Shown piece by piece: positions 1-9,013 of a DNA stretch of 64,000 nt; position 1 is the first letter of the stretch; the number at the start of each line of letters is the position of its first letter. The DNA is from Butyrivibrio sp. GTDB taxonomy: Bacteria; Bacillota; Clostridia; Lachnospirales; Lachnospiraceae. A model generated the notes under the pieces. It ran no database searches and had not been told where the DNA came from. It saw only the letters and a program-made list of their open reading frames with translations. Both the position numbers and the translations under genes were made by a program. Where the stretch lies: assembly GCA_015056585.1 (NCBI GenBank), contig SVFZ01000052.1, positions 62,001 to 126,000 of the forward strand, in the 5' to 3' direction.

Positions 1-153
1 ACTGGTTCCATAAGCAAAAGCTGAAACCCAAGGTCCCACAGACCTTCCCCCAAGAACAAATCCGTTTACATCAGTAGATTTCTTTCTGCAAATAAAGCCG
101 ATTATCAGCATCATCGCAAAGAAAATCACCAGTAGCAAAACTTTAATAGCCAT
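1..153 (-). CDS. Sodium:solute symporter family protein, N-terminal fragment
   Basis: The first 51 codons of a gene that runs off the left edge of the window. The start is well supported: GGAGG lies 7 bases before the ATG at 153-151. Residues about 3-20 form a hydrophobic first membrane helix, followed by a short basic loop (CRKK) and the segment GGRSVGPWVSAFAYGTS. That glycine-arginine motif ahead of helix 2 is typical of the SSS family (PutP/PanF-like Na+-coupled symporters). The substrate cannot be told from this fragment. It is transcribed away from fsa. Confidence 0.7.
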   Translation of the reverse strand, partial: MAIKVLLLVIFFAMMLIIGFICRKKSTDVNGFVLGGRSVGPWVSAFAYGTS

Positions 154-189
154 AGTAGCCCCTCCATGTATAATTATGTAGTCTTTACT

Positions 190-218
190 ACTTTAACGCT
201 TTTAATCGCTAAAGTCAA
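190..218 (-). promoter_or_regulatory. Candidate promoter of the symporter gene
   Basis: Reading the minus strand, TTGACT (218-213) is separated by 17 bases from TAAAGT (195-190), about 37 bases before the symporter start. The spacer contains TTAAAAGCGTTAAA, which resembles a catabolite-response element but departs from the consensus at about three positions, so carbon control here is only a suggestion. The rest of 154-383 is AT-rich leader of fsa with no clear promoter for it; TATAAA at 303-308 is a possible -10 without a good -35. Confidence 0.45.
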
Positions 219-383
219 CATTTTTGTCAGATGTAATAAAAAGCACAAAGTGATAACAAAAAAGCAAAAATAATTCACACAAAAGATTTTAAACGTGATA
301 GTATAAATTTGTTGTGTTAATAGGTATTATGCACAACAGTTAGCAGGTTTATACAAATAAATATTTTTATAAAGGAGAGAGAT

Positions 384-1037
384 ATGAAATTCTTTATCGA
401 CACAGCCAACATTGATGAGATCAGAAAAGCAAATGATATGGGCGTTATTTGCGGTGTTACTACAAACCCTTCACTTATCGCTAAGGAAGGCCGTGATGTA
501 TACGAAGTAGTTGCTGAGATTGCTTCTATCGTAGATGGTCCTATCAGTGGAGAGGTTAAGGCTACAACAACAGATGCTGAGGGTATGATCGCTGAGGGTC
601 GTGAGATTGCCAAGATCCACAAGAACATGGTTGTTAAGATTCCTATGACAGTTGAGGGACTTAAGGCTTGTAAGGTTCTTTCAAGCGAGGGCATCAAGGT
701 TAACATGACACTTATCTTCACAGCTAACCAGGCTCTTCTTTGCGCAAGAGCAGGCGCTGCATTCGTAAGCCCATTCCTTGGAAGACTTGACGACATCAGC
801 GTTCGCGGAACAGACCTTATCTCTGAGGTTGCTGAGATCTTCAGAATCCACAACATTGAGACAGAGATCATCGCTGCTTCTATCCGTCATCCTATGCACG
901 TAACAGACTGCGCTCTTGCAGGTGCTGACATCGCTACAGTTCCTTACAAGGTAATCGAGCAGATGCCACATCATCCTCTTACAGATGCAGGTATCGAGAA
1001 GTTCCAGAAGGATTACCTGGCTGTATTCGGTAAATAA
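384..1037 (+). CDS. fsa: Fructose-6-phosphate aldolase / transaldolase (TalC/FSA type)
   Basis: A 217-residue single-domain TIM barrel of the small transaldolase family. It opens [13 protein letters not shown], has GVTTNPSLI near residue 25, and carries the Schiff-base lysine K85 in VVKIPMT, the same position as in E. coli FSA. Members transfer dihydroxyacetone between sugar phosphates or cleave fructose 6-phosphate; sequence alone does not separate these activities. A Lachnospiraceae-type cell without a classical transaldolase would use it in the non-oxidative pentose phosphate pathway. The start follows an AAAGGAGAG site. Codons are strongly biased (GTT, CTT, GCT, AAG), suggesting high expression. 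It stands alone between a divergent symporter gene and a strong convergent terminator. Confidence 0.93.
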   Translation: MKFFIDTANIDEIRKANDMGVICGVTTNPSLIAKEGRDVYEVVAEIASIVDGPISGEVKATTTDAEGMIAEGREIAKIHKNMVVKIPMTVEGLKACKVLSSEGIKVNMTLIFTANQALLCARAGAAFVSPFLGRLDDISVRGTDLISEVAEIFRIHNIETEIIAASIRHPMHVTDCALAGADIATVPYKVIEQMPHHPLTDAGIEKFQKDYLAVFGK

Positions 1038-1043
1038 TTGTCA

Positions 1044-1097
1044 AAAAAAGATGTTTCTGCAAATCAACATCAAATTGATTGCAGAAACATCTTTTTT
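1044..1097. terminator. Bidirectional terminator between fsa and the cNMP-domain gene
   Basis: A long hairpin whose arms (1044-1062 and 1079-1097) pair AAAAAAGATGTTTCTGCAA with its complement, with further pairing of AATCAA and TTGATT near the loop. The A and T tracts at the two ends make it work for both the rightward fsa transcript and the leftward operon ending at 1120. Confidence 0.9.
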
Positions 1098-1119
1098 ATA
1101 TTAATGATTTTTCATGCCT

Positions 1120-1701
1120 TTATATCTTAAATCTTTCTCTTGTTAAAAACCTCATAAAGCCGCTAAGGTCCTCATCATCTTCCTGGTCTTCGGCTTCATC
1201 CTGATCTTTATCTTCTCCCGGATCAACGCGTTTTAGGACATATTCCTTCATATTCTCTTTAGCCAGATTCAAAAGTTCACCGTCAATTTCGGAAACCTCT
1301 GTAAGTTCATCACTGAGCTGATTTATCTGACGCTGCATTCGCATCATGTTTCCTGCCATATTCTTCATGATCTGTAATATGCTGTCGGGATTATCCTTCA
1401 TAAAATCCTTCATCAGCTCTTCGGTAATGCGATATATACGAAGTTTGGAATAGGCAATTATAGTGTAAATAGCAGGTTTTCCCGTAAGGATCCCAAATTC
1501 GCCAAAACAAGCCCCGGGACCAAGAACTCCGATCAAAACTTCTTTGTCGGTGCCATACCCTGTGTACATTTCCACATGACCTGACAGAATCTTGTACATG
1601 TCAAGATTAGTCTCGCCCTCCTTTAGGATCATCGTACCTTCAGGAATCTCATAGATTTTGTTCCAGTTAAGAACACTTTTTTCATTAAAAACTTTTGCCA
1701 T
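1120..1701 (-). CDS. Cyclic nucleotide-binding-domain-like protein without an output domain
   Basis: 193 residues. Residues about 14-105 are a cNMP-binding beta-roll: ILKEGE, a turn at ILSGHVEMY, and the phosphate-binding cassette region GACFGEFGILTGKPAIY. The cassette glutamate is present (E68), but the arginine that holds the cyclic phosphate is replaced (A77 in KPAIY), so nucleotide binding is doubtful. There is no C-terminal helix-turn-helix as in Crp/Fnr; instead an amphipathic helix with many Met, Gln and Leu (about 110-150) and a very acidic tail (175-188). It is the last gene of the minus-strand group behind a phosphoesterase. Role unknown; possibly a scaffold or regulator. Compare the much larger protein at 55237-57348. 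Confidence 0.7.
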   Translation of the reverse strand: MAKVFNEKSVLNWNKIYEIPEGTMILKEGETNLDMYKILSGHVEMYTGYGTDKEVLIGVLGPGACFGEFGILTGKPAIYTIIAYSKLRIYRITEELMKDFMKDNPDSILQIMKNMAGNMMRMQRQINQLSDELTEVSEIDGELLNLAKENMKEYVLKRVDPGEDKDQDEAEDQEDDEDLSGFMRFLTRERFKI

Positions 1702-1735
1702 AGACGTTTTAACCTCTTGTCACGTTAGAAGATTA

Positions 1736-2347
1736 TCAGTTTTGGGCAGCATTTAGTTTTATCCACTCATTAAGTGTAAGCGGAGTGTAATCGGAACGTT
1801 TACAAAAACAGTTTATCATATTACATGGAATATTGCTCTCATGCTCTCCGCCAATAGGCACATAATTAGTTTCCCTGATCATTGAAATAATTCTTTTCAT
1901 GAGCATTTCATCTCTGGTCTCATGAACGTGACCATATAGCATAAAGGCTTTAGGATCTCCATTATGTCTTTTTCTGTACTGTCCCTCATAAAATGGTATG
2001 GGATAATGACAACATATCACTTTCTTTTGTGAATCGGTAATCTCCCTATAATTATCAATCCACTGAAATCTTCCCTTGTCAAAACCATTTTTATCAACAT
2101 ATTTATCATGATTTCCAACAATCAGGCACAGTTTTCCCTTTAGTCTATGGATAAGGTCATTGGTTTCATCCACAGTTCCTAGGGAAAGGTCCCCTAAAAT
2201 TACCACTGTATCTGCGTTTGTAACCTTATCGTTCCACTTTTGTATCATATACTCATTCATGGCTTCTACAGACTCAAAGCCTCGCTTGTCCATCTTGGAA
2301 TTAAGAGCACCGTGAAAAAAGTGGCAATCAGCTATGTAATAGATCAT
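1736..2347 (-). CDS. Calcineurin-like metallophosphoesterase
   Basis: 203 residues with the full metallophosphoesterase motif set in order: DCHFFH at the N-terminus, GDLSLG near residue 51, GNHDKY near residue 77, CCHYP near residue 112 and GHVH near residue 138. These provide the two-metal ligands of the family. The small size and the DxH-near-N-terminus form fit the YfcE/single-domain phosphodiesterase type; the substrate is not predictable. No signal peptide, so it is cytosolic. It lies 34 bases upstream of the cNMP-domain gene and 74 bases downstream of rnhA, probably one transcript; pairing of a phosphodiesterase with a cNMP-like protein is suggestive but not evidence of a shared function. 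Confidence 0.82.
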   Translation of the reverse strand: MIYYIADCHFFHGALNSKMDKRGFESVEAMNEYMIQKWNDKVTNADTVVILGDLSLGTVDETNDLIHRLKGKLCLIVGNHDKYVDKNGFDKGRFQWIDNYREITDSQKKVICCHYPIPFYEGQYRKRHNGDPKAFMLYGHVHETRDEMLMKRIISMIRETNYVPIGGEHESNIPCNMINCFCKRSDYTPLTLNEWIKLNAAQN

Positions 2348-2421
2348 AAAAACTCCGAAATTATGGAATTATAAAAATCTCAAGTACAAAAATAAAAGCT
2401 AGTAAGAATCCTAGTAACTTC

Positions 2422-2922
2422 TTACTTAAGATCCCCGCCGTCATCGTGAAGAAGAAGTGAAGCATCCTGATCGGCAGCAGTTGTGGCAAGACTATCACAC
2501 CTTTCATTTTCAGCATGACCTGCGTGTCCCTTTACCCAGTTCCAACGAATTCCATGGGGACGAGCAGCCTCAAGAAGTCTTTTCCACAATTCAACATTTT
2601 TTACAGGCTTGTTTCCAGCGGTCTTCCAGCCTTTCTTTTGCCAGTTATCAAGCCATCCTTCATTGAAGGCACTGATGACATACTTGGAATCAGAAAACAT
2701 CTCCACATCACAGGGGCGATTTAGAGCTTCAAGGCCAACAATAGCTCCCATCAGTTCCATCCTGTTGTTGGTGGTTCTGTCGTATCCGGCGCTAAGTTCC
2801 TTCTCATGAACCTCTCCCTTAGCGTCAACGTATCTTAAAATTGTACCGTATCCTCCGGGACCATCAGGATTTCCCCTGGCAGATCCGTCGGAATATATCT
2901 CAACTCTCATTTTTTTCTCCAT
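2422..2922 (-). CDS. rnhA: Ribonuclease HI
   Basis: 166 residues. The complete catalytic set is visible: D12 in [11 protein letters not shown]56 in TTNNRMEL, D78 in FSDSKYV, H133 in VKGHAGH and D143 in NERCDSLA. The enzyme degrades the RNA strand of RNA-DNA hybrids in the cytosol (R-loops, primers). Length matches the bacterial RNase HI family, with a short C-terminal extension. It sits between a MutS-like ATPase gene (upstream) and a phosphoesterase gene on the minus strand. RNase HII is encoded separately at 26820-27581. Confidence 0.95.
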   Translation of the reverse strand: MEKKMRVEIYSDGSARGNPDGPGGYGTILRYVDAKGEVHEKELSAGYDRTTNNRMELMGAIVGLEALNRPCDVEMFSDSKYVISAFNEGWLDNWQKKGWKTAGNKPVKNVELWKRLLEAARPHGIRWNWVKGHAGHAENERCDSLATTAADQDASLLLHDDGGDLK

Positions 2923-3002
2923 TAAATCATAAATTCAAAATTTCTAAACAGATATGTATTATTGAATGAAATTTCAGAAACACAGATAAGCTGCAAAAAA
3001 GC

Positions 3003-4679
3003 TTACTCCCAATGCCCTGTTGTCAGAAATTTATCCGCAAGAGCCTGCGCATTATCCACAATATTTTCGTCATAGCCAAGCAGTCCCAAAAGGCTGATGG
3101 CATTTCTGTTGGTGGCAGGACCTTCTTTTATCAGATAATCAAAGTGAACATCATTACCTGTCACATGACCTTCAAAGTGTGCAAGGTCAAACTTATCCGC
3201 AAGAAGCGCTGTAAGTTCTATATCATGGGTCGCAGCAAAGCATAAAACATCGCTGCCGGCAAAGCTCTTTAGGATCTCAGTAGACGCCGCGATTCTCTCT
3301 ACTGTATTGGTTCCCCTAAGCACCTCATCCACAAAGCAGAGAACCTTCGCCCCTTCATTGCCTGCAGCATCCAGAATTCTCTTAATAGATTTGATTTCTA
3401 CGATATAGTAGCTGTCTCCCTCAAAAATATCATCCTTAAGAGCCATAGATGAAAACGTACGGAAAAATGGAGCCTTATATGAAGAAGCCAAAACAGTATG
3501 AATAGTCTGAGCCAAAATAGCGTTGATCGCGCAGGACTTAAGGTAAGTTGATTTACCTGAAGCATTAGAGCCCGTTATGAGAACGCCACGTTTCGTATTT
3601 ACATCATTTTCTACGCAATTAACAACAAGCGGATGAATAAGAGCCTTTGCCTCATATCCTGCCTTATTGTCAAACTGTGGGATGCAGAAGCTGTCTTTTA
3701 CAGATTCTCTATAGCAGGCAACCGATATCTCAGCCTCAATCCTGCCTATAGCTGTTATTATCTCATCCAGATAAGGCTTGTTAGCCATTACTTCTTTGTA
3801 CATCTGATTAAACTTGATAATATCCAGATGCAGAGCCATTCTCAGATAATCCATCAAAAGATCTGCCGGATTCCCGCCGGAATTGCCTCTTGTAGGAGAC
3901 ATGAGGATAGATGAGCCTCTGAGAAATGAATTAAACTTCTTTGCAGCCTCCTGCATGCTGTTAAGCTCTTTTTCAAGAACAGGTACCTTTACCTTTTCAA
4001 ACATGCGTACAGAGTAGATTACTTTCAGTATATAGCTGTATGTTACAAGATAAGGCTCTATATCATTTTTGGTCCTAAAATAAAGAGCCATATTTATAAG
4101 CATTACAGCTATAAAAGTAAGAAATCCAAAAGTAAAATTGATAAAACATAAAAGAAGCGAGACTATCATAAGACCGATCATAAAGAAGTGCATTTTATTG
4201 CTAAAGCCCTCAGCCTTATTTAGATAATCCAGATAATCATATATGGAATATCTGATTCTTCTGCCAATCTTAGCAAAAATTATCTGATACTTTCTTCGCT
4301 CTTCGCCATGGGTCCTGAAATATTCAACCTGCTCCTCATAAGAATCAAATTCATCCTTAAATTCAGGAGTTCTGAGAAGGTAGTACAAATACTCTTCTCC
4401 TGAGGCTGAAAGACAATAATTCATTCTGGCAAAAACACCATCCATATTAAGGTCATTCCAGGTAATATCATCAATCTGGTTTTCCTTCTGATGGCTTCTG
4501 TAATATCCGTTTAAATGATCAAGTTCATCCTCCTTGTAAACTCTGTTCGGAGCCTGTCCAAAATCTTTTTTTAGTTTACCATCCAAAGCTTTTTGAATGA
4601 CAGCCTGATCCCTTAAACCTAAAATGTAAGCAAGTACACATATGCCCAGCAAAAATCCAAGTAAAATTATAGCTTCCAT
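3003..4679 (-). CDS. Membrane-anchored MutS-family ATPase
   Basis: 558 residues. The C-terminal about 195 residues are the MutS ATPase domain: Walker A GSNASGKST at 370-378, Walker B LCFVDEVLRGTNT at about 447-459, and the following helix AASTEIL. The N-terminal mismatch-recognition and connector domains of MutS are absent; instead there is a hydrophobic helix at residues 3-20 and a hydrophobic pair at about 165-205, so the protein is likely membrane-bound. Such MutS-like proteins are common in Firmicutes and have no established role. Its start lies 3 bases past the amidohydrolase stop with only a weak ribosome site, which suggests translational coupling. Confidence 0.8.
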   Translation of the reverse strand: MEAIILLGFLLGICVLAYILGLRDQAVIQKALDGKLKKDFGQAPNRVYKEDELDHLNGYYRSHQKENQIDDITWNDLNMDGVFARMNYCLSASGEEYLYYLLRTPEFKDEFDSYEEQVEYFRTHGEERRKYQIIFAKIGRRIRYSIYDYLDYLNKAEGFSNKMHFFMIGLMIVSLLLCFINFTFGFLTFIAVMLINMALYFRTKNDIEPYLVTYSYILKVIYSVRMFEKVKVPVLEKELNSMQEAAKKFNSFLRGSSILMSPTRGNSGGNPADLLMDYLRMALHLDIIKFNQMYKEVMANKPYLDEIITAIGRIEAEISVACYRESVKDSFCIPQFDNKAGYEAKALIHPLVVNCVENDVNTKRGVLITGSNASGKSTYLKSCAINAILAQTIHTVLASSYKAPFFRTFSSMALKDDIFEGDSYYIVEIKSIKRILDAAGNEGAKVLCFVDEVLRGTNTVERIAASTEILKSFAGSDVLCFAATHDIELTALLADKFDLAHFEGHVTGNDVHFDYLIKEGPATNRNAISLLGLLGYDENIVDNAQALADKFLTTGHWE

Positions 4680-4682
4680 TTC

Positions 4683-5999
4683 TTATCCGTAAATCCTCTT
4701 CTTTATTTCCTCTGCTTTGCTGTAAACTTCCGAAGGGTCAACACCAATATTGAACTTGCCGTTCTCATACCTTATGATTCCTTCAATCATAGTCAACATG
4801 ACATTTTCTTTGCTTCCGCTATATACGATGTTTTTCTCAATATTATTTACAGGCTGCATGTTTGGCCTTGAAAGGTCCAGCATGATGATATCGGCTTTTT
4901 TGCCTTCAGCCAAATAATCACAGTCATTAAGTCCCATAGCTCTTGCGCCGTTAACAGTGGCCATCTTAAGAACCTCTTTAGCGTCAATACTGCCGGCATC
5001 CATATTGCGAAGCTTGGCAAGGCCTGTAACAAGAAACATCTCCCTGAACATATCGAGACAGTTGTTACTGGCAGGACCATCGGTACCGATAGCCACAGTT
5101 ATTCCCTTTTCAAGATACTCCTTTATTGGTGCAATACCACTGGCAAGCTTTGTGTTCGAACCGGGATTTGTAACCGCAAAAACTCCTCGTTTTTTCATGA
5201 TATCCCTGTCCTTTTCATTGGTCCATACAAGGTGATAGCCACCTCCGCCATAATCAAAAAGTCCAAGGCTGTCAAAAAGCTCAACCGGAGTCATTCCATA
5301 GCGCTCTATACACTCTTCGGTTTCTTTCTCAGTTTCTTGCATATGAGCCCAGAAAGGAGCTTTATACTTTTTTGTAAGAAGTGCGCACTTTTCAAGAAGC
5401 TCCTTAGAGCAGGTATACTCTGCGTGGACACCAAGAATAAAAGAATTATAAGGATCTTTTCCGTTTATCTCGTTATAGTATTTCTCCAAAAGCTCCACAG
5501 ACTGGCTGAAATTGTTAACGCAGCTTGTCTGTACGCAGCGCATGCCGGTGTCTGCCATGGCCTGCGCCACCGTAAACGGAGTCAGATACATCTCAAACAC
5601 AGATGTTATGCCGCTGGTGAGATACTCCATTATGGCAATCTTTGAAAGATGATAGATATCCTCTCCGGTCATCTTTGCTTCAATTGGGAAAATAGCGTTA
5701 TTTAGCCAGTCCTGAAGTGGCAGATCATCCGCAGCCGACCTCATCAGTGTCATTGCAGAATGAGTATGCGCATCTTTAAATCCGGGCATCAGAAGATTCC
5801 TGTTACAGTCAATCTCCCTGTCCCAGATAAGTACTTCATCCTTGTGGCTTTCGCAATATTTTAATGCCTCTTCTTCACTCCCTGCAAACTTAATCCTGTC
5901 TTCGACAACCCAGACTTCCCCGTCAAAAATCTCTTTTCCCGGTTCCATGGTAAGAACCCTTGCATTGTAAAACCTAATTCTCATCCCGTTTATCCCCAA
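4683..5999 (-). CDS. Amidohydrolase, MTA/S-adenosylhomocysteine deaminase type
   Basis: 438 residues of the cytosine-deaminase-like amidohydrolase group. Metal and catalytic motifs are in order: KDAHTHSAM near residue 78 (HxH), GVHAEYTCS near 190 (His), FWAHMQETEKE near 217 (His and the proton-shuttling Glu) and GTDGPASNN near 304 (Asp). This matches S-adenosylhomocysteine/5'-methylthioadenosine deaminases (MtaD) more closely than TrzA-type chlorohydrolases; guanine or other purine substrates remain possible. It follows a purine nucleoside phosphorylase gene by 24 bases, consistent with a purine/methylthioadenosine salvage pair. Cytosolic. Confidence 0.82.
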   Translation of the reverse strand: MGINGMRIRFYNARVLTMEPGKEIFDGEVWVVEDRIKFAGSEEEALKYCESHKDEVLIWDREIDCNRNLLMPGFKDAHTHSAMTLMRSAADDLPLQDWLNNAIFPIEAKMTGEDIYHLSKIAIMEYLTSGITSVFEMYLTPFTVAQAMADTGMRCVQTSCVNNFSQSVELLEKYYNEINGKDPYNSFILGVHAEYTCSKELLEKCALLTKKYKAPFWAHMQETEKETEECIERYGMTPVELFDSLGLFDYGGGGYHLVWTNEKDRDIMKKRGVFAVTNPGSNTKLASGIAPIKEYLEKGITVAIGTDGPASNNCLDMFREMFLVTGLAKLRNMDAGSIDAKEVLKMATVNGARAMGLNDCDYLAEGKKADIIMLDLSRPNMQPVNNIEKNIVYSGSKENVMLTMIEGIIRYENGKFNIGVDPSEVYSKAEEIKKRIYG

Positions 6000-6023
6000 A
6001 CTTATTTTATTTTCTTAGTTTTT

Positions 6024-6854
6024 TTACAGAGAAAATCCCTTGATTGACTCTTTTACAAGCTTTGTGAAAAGAGGCGCAGCCTTGTCCGCAGCTTCCTGAA
6101 CTTCCTCATGGCAAAGAGGAGTCTCGCTGATGCCTGCTGCAAGATTACTGATGCAGGAAACTCCGCAGATCCTCATGCCCATGTGATTGGCAGCTATTGC
6201 CTCGTTTACAGTGCTCATTCCTACAGCAGAAACGCCCAGCTTTCCAAGAAGCCTTATCTCTGCAGGAGATTCAAAGGATGGTCCTGTAAGCTGGCAGTAT
6301 ACGCCCTCTTTAAGGTCAATTCCGTTGTCCTTCGCAGTTTTTCTGATAACATCCTGAAGATCCTTGTCATATACGTTTGACATATCCGCAAATCTGGGGC
6401 CCAGTTCATCCACATTAGGTCCAATGAGCGGGTTAGGCGCAAAAATTGAAATATGATCTGTGATAAGCATCAGATCTCCGGCATTAAAGCCTTCACCCAG
6501 TCCACCTGCAGCATTAGTAAGGAATAAAATCTTCGCACCAAGCATCTTCATAAGTCTCGCCGGAAGTACAACATCACTTATCTGATAGCCCTCATAGAAG
6601 TGTACACGTCCCTTCATGCAGACAACTTTCACATTATCAAGATATCCGAAAATGAATTTTCCAGCATGTCCGGGCACTGTTGAAACCGGAAATCCGGGAA
6701 TCTCACTGTAGCTGATCTCCGTCTCTATCTTTATATTCTCTGCAAAACCACCAAGGCCTGAGCCCAGCACCAGAGCAACATCAGGTACAAAATCGGTTTT
6801 ACTTCTAACTGCTTCTACACATTTCTGTAACTTCTCATAAATAGAATTACTCAT
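6024..6854 (-). CDS. punA: Purine-nucleoside phosphorylase
   Basis: 276 residues, the trimeric PNP family. Visible motifs: LGSGLGGF (phosphate loop) near residue 30, GHAGKFIFG near 62, FLTNAAGGLG near 110, and the base/ribose-binding stretch TGPSFESPAEIR followed by GMSTVNEAIAA near 215. It phosphorolyses purine ribonucleosides and deoxyribonucleosides to free base plus (deoxy)ribose 1-phosphate. The start has AAGGAGATTATT-ATG. It begins a minus-strand run with the MTA/SAH deaminase-type gene. A terminator lies between it and the upstream serine hydrolase gene, so it likely has its own promoter in 6855-6940, though none is obvious. Confidence 0.94.
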   Translation of the reverse strand: MSNSIYEKLQKCVEAVRSKTDFVPDVALVLGSGLGGFAENIKIETEISYSEIPGFPVSTVPGHAGKFIFGYLDNVKVVCMKGRVHFYEGYQISDVVLPARLMKMLGAKILFLTNAAGGLGEGFNAGDLMLITDHISIFAPNPLIGPNVDELGPRFADMSNVYDKDLQDVIRKTAKDNGIDLKEGVYCQLTGPSFESPAEIRLLGKLGVSAVGMSTVNEAIAANHMGMRICGVSCISNLAAGISETPLCHEEVQEAADKAAPLFTKLVKESIKGFSL

Positions 6855-6941
6855 AATAATCTCCTTCCATATGTGATAATGATAGATAAAATTCCAAAAC
6901 CATCATGATTTATGTCATTTCCAATGAGAAAAGGATAACAC

Positions 6942-6972
6942 AAAAAAGCCCTTGGATTCAATCTCCTCGGGC
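6942..6972 (-). terminator. Terminator of the serine hydrolase gene
   Basis: On the minus strand GCCC(GA)GGA ... TCC(AA)GGGC is followed at once by six T. It lies 43 bases past the stop at 7015 and separates this gene from punA. Confidence 0.75.
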
Positions 6973-7014
6973 AAAAATAGCAAAGTTGCCTGCATTTATT
7001 AACACGAATTTTTA

Positions 7015-8985
7015 TCAGTCCTCACGGTCCTTGTAGTCGCTGCTTTCTTCATCAACAGGACCATTAACGTTCGCTGATATATCTTTCTCATCAATTACAG
7101 GATAATCAGGTACGGACAGTACTCCGGTAATAACAGGCTGGATAGTGTTCCTCACAGCATGAATAATGGCTTCTTTTATACCGCCCTTAAACAATGCGGA
7201 TGCAAGTTTGCCCTGAAGCCCTGAAAATGCGTCAGGCGCCATATTGCCGATTGCCTCAAACAGCATAGCCGTCCCCGGAGTCTCAGACATCCTTATTTCA
7301 ATCTTCTCAGGTGCAGTAAATAAGCCATTCTCACACCTTTGCATATAAATATTGATAATGCGAGTGCAAGCTTCTTCAAGGAAAGCGATCTCATTTCTTA
7401 TTACAAATCTTCCGTATTCGTCCGTTGTACATATACTTGAAATGCTGATCTCATAAATTTCTCCGTGCATGTTTATCCTGTCCGTATGCCTTGAGCCGTT
7501 AAATGCACATTTCAAAGGATATTTCTCAATTCCTTCATAGATATCAATATAAAAATCTCCATGCTCATCCCGTCGAAAGCCCAGTTTATGTATTCCGTCG
7601 GTAAAATTGTTGTGCACTACCTGCATCAATATCGGAAAAATGCCTGCGCCCATATCCTCCAGGTTATAGGTGCGACCATCAATAAGATCAAGACATTTTT
7701 TTACCAGAACCTTATCATTCTTTCTTACAGCCTCTTTTCTGTTTAAGAAATGATAAGTCTTTCTGTAAGTTGAACCTAAGGTCATTGAAGGCCTTTTATT
7801 GCGCCATCCTCCTGCTAAAGGCACAAATACAGTATTTCGCCCCTCTTCTATTTGACACACTGATAAAAGAGCTCTGTAGGCAGCAGAATTTTCAGTAAGT
7901 GCCCTGTCACTTACCTCAATTTTGTTCTTCATGTAATCCCTGATGGTCAGTGCCATCTTGCTGGTCTGGAAAACTTCTTTATTGCCGCCGTTTGTGACCA
8001 CCACCATATCAATATCGGGATAAACAAAGACGTTTTGCCCAAGCATTCCGTTAAATGCATAAGAGCCTTCTCTGTCATCATTGATCCACAGCTGATAACC
8101 GTAGTGGTTGTTTCCTTCTCTTTCAGTCTGTATCTGCCAGGAAGTGGACTCTTTTACCCAGCTTTCAGGCACAATCTGTCTGCCATCCCACATGCCATGC
8201 TGCAGATATAGCTGTCCCAGTTTTGCCATATCCTCCATTCGGATAAAAAGTCCCCAACCGCCTTTGGTAATGCTCTGCGGACAGCTCTCCCAGAAAATCC
8301 TGTAAATCCCCATAGGCTCAAAGATTTTCTGCCTGCAATAATCAAAGCAGCTGAGCCCTGTCTTCTCTGTGATGATTGCAGAAAGCATATACGTATTCAT
8401 GCTGTTATATTCAAAGCTTGTACCGGGATCAAATTTAAAAGATGCTTCAAGAAACCCTTTTCGCCAGTCATTGCCGCTAAGCGCCCCTGCTTCGCTGAAT
8501 TCTACTCCGCTGCTCATATTAAGAAGGTGCTTTACCGTAACATTTTTCCTAAGAAATCCAAAAGGGCTCATCTTTGTGCTGAAAATATCACTCAGCTTCT
8601 CATCTAAAGTAAGCTCCCCCTCGTCAATCAGAATGCCGATGGCCATTCCCACAATGCTCTTGCACATGGAGTAGGAAACATGCCACATATCCATATCATA
8701 AGGGCCGTAAGCGCAGTCAGCTATGATCTTGCCGTGCCTTAAAAACATTATCTTATGGATATTGCTGTCTTTATCATCTCCAAGTTTCTTTATGAGCTCA
8801 GCAAAAAAAGCAGAACAGACACCCTGAGATTCAGGTGTAGCCCTTTCAAGATGTGTCTCCCCGATCACCGAATCATGATTAAATGACGGTTTCTGAGGAT
8901 GATAATCCACTTTGCTGATCTCTCCAGTTTCCCGGGCTATCAGCTTTAAAAGGAGCTCTCCAACGTCTAATTCTGCTCTTGCCAT
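7015..8985 (-). CDS. Serine hydrolase of the beta-lactamase class C family with a large C-terminal domain
   Basis: 656 residues. The N-terminal half is a serine hydrolase fold: nucleophile motif S106-M-C-K109, then Y193-N-S in the YxN position, and a glycine-rich FNGMLGQNVFVYP strand region near 320. This family includes esterases, aminohexanoate-dimer hydrolases and D-aminopeptidases; true beta-lactamase activity is not implied. Residues from about 390 to 656 form a second region not recognised, including a beta-rich part and an Ala/Ile-rich tail. No signal peptide or lipobox, so it should be cytosolic, which argues against a cell-wall role. Single-gene unit with its own terminator. Confidence 0.75.
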   Translation of the reverse strand: MARAELDVGELLLKLIARETGEISKVDYHPQKPSFNHDSVIGETHLERATPESQGVCSAFFAELIKKLGDDKDSNIHKIMFLRHGKIIADCAYGPYDMDMWHVSYSMCKSIVGMAIGILIDEGELTLDEKLSDIFSTKMSPFGFLRKNVTVKHLLNMSSGVEFSEAGALSGNDWRKGFLEASFKFDPGTSFEYNSMNTYMLSAIITEKTGLSCFDYCRQKIFEPMGIYRIFWESCPQSITKGGWGLFIRMEDMAKLGQLYLQHGMWDGRQIVPESWVKESTSWQIQTEREGNNHYGYQLWINDDREGSYAFNGMLGQNVFVYPDIDMVVVTNGGNKEVFQTSKMALTIRDYMKNKIEVSDRALTENSAAYRALLSVCQIEEGRNTVFVPLAGGWRNKRPSMTLGSTYRKTYHFLNRKEAVRKNDKVLVKKCLDLIDGRTYNLEDMGAGIFPILMQVVHNNFTDGIHKLGFRRDEHGDFYIDIYEGIEKYPLKCAFNGSRHTDRINMHGEIYEISISSICTTDEYGRFVIRNEIAFLEEACTRIINIYMQRCENGLFTAPEKIEIRMSETPGTAMLFEAIGNMAPDAFSGLQGKLASALFKGGIKEAIIHAVRNTIQPVITGVLSVPDYPVIDEKDISANVNGPVDEESSDYKDRED

Positions 8986-9013
8986 TATTTATTCCTCCAA
9001 AGCCATGAAAAAG

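Noticed and set aside
317-871. 184-codon frame antisense to fsa
   Set aside because: Shadow of a highly codon-biased gene; no ribosome site or domain.
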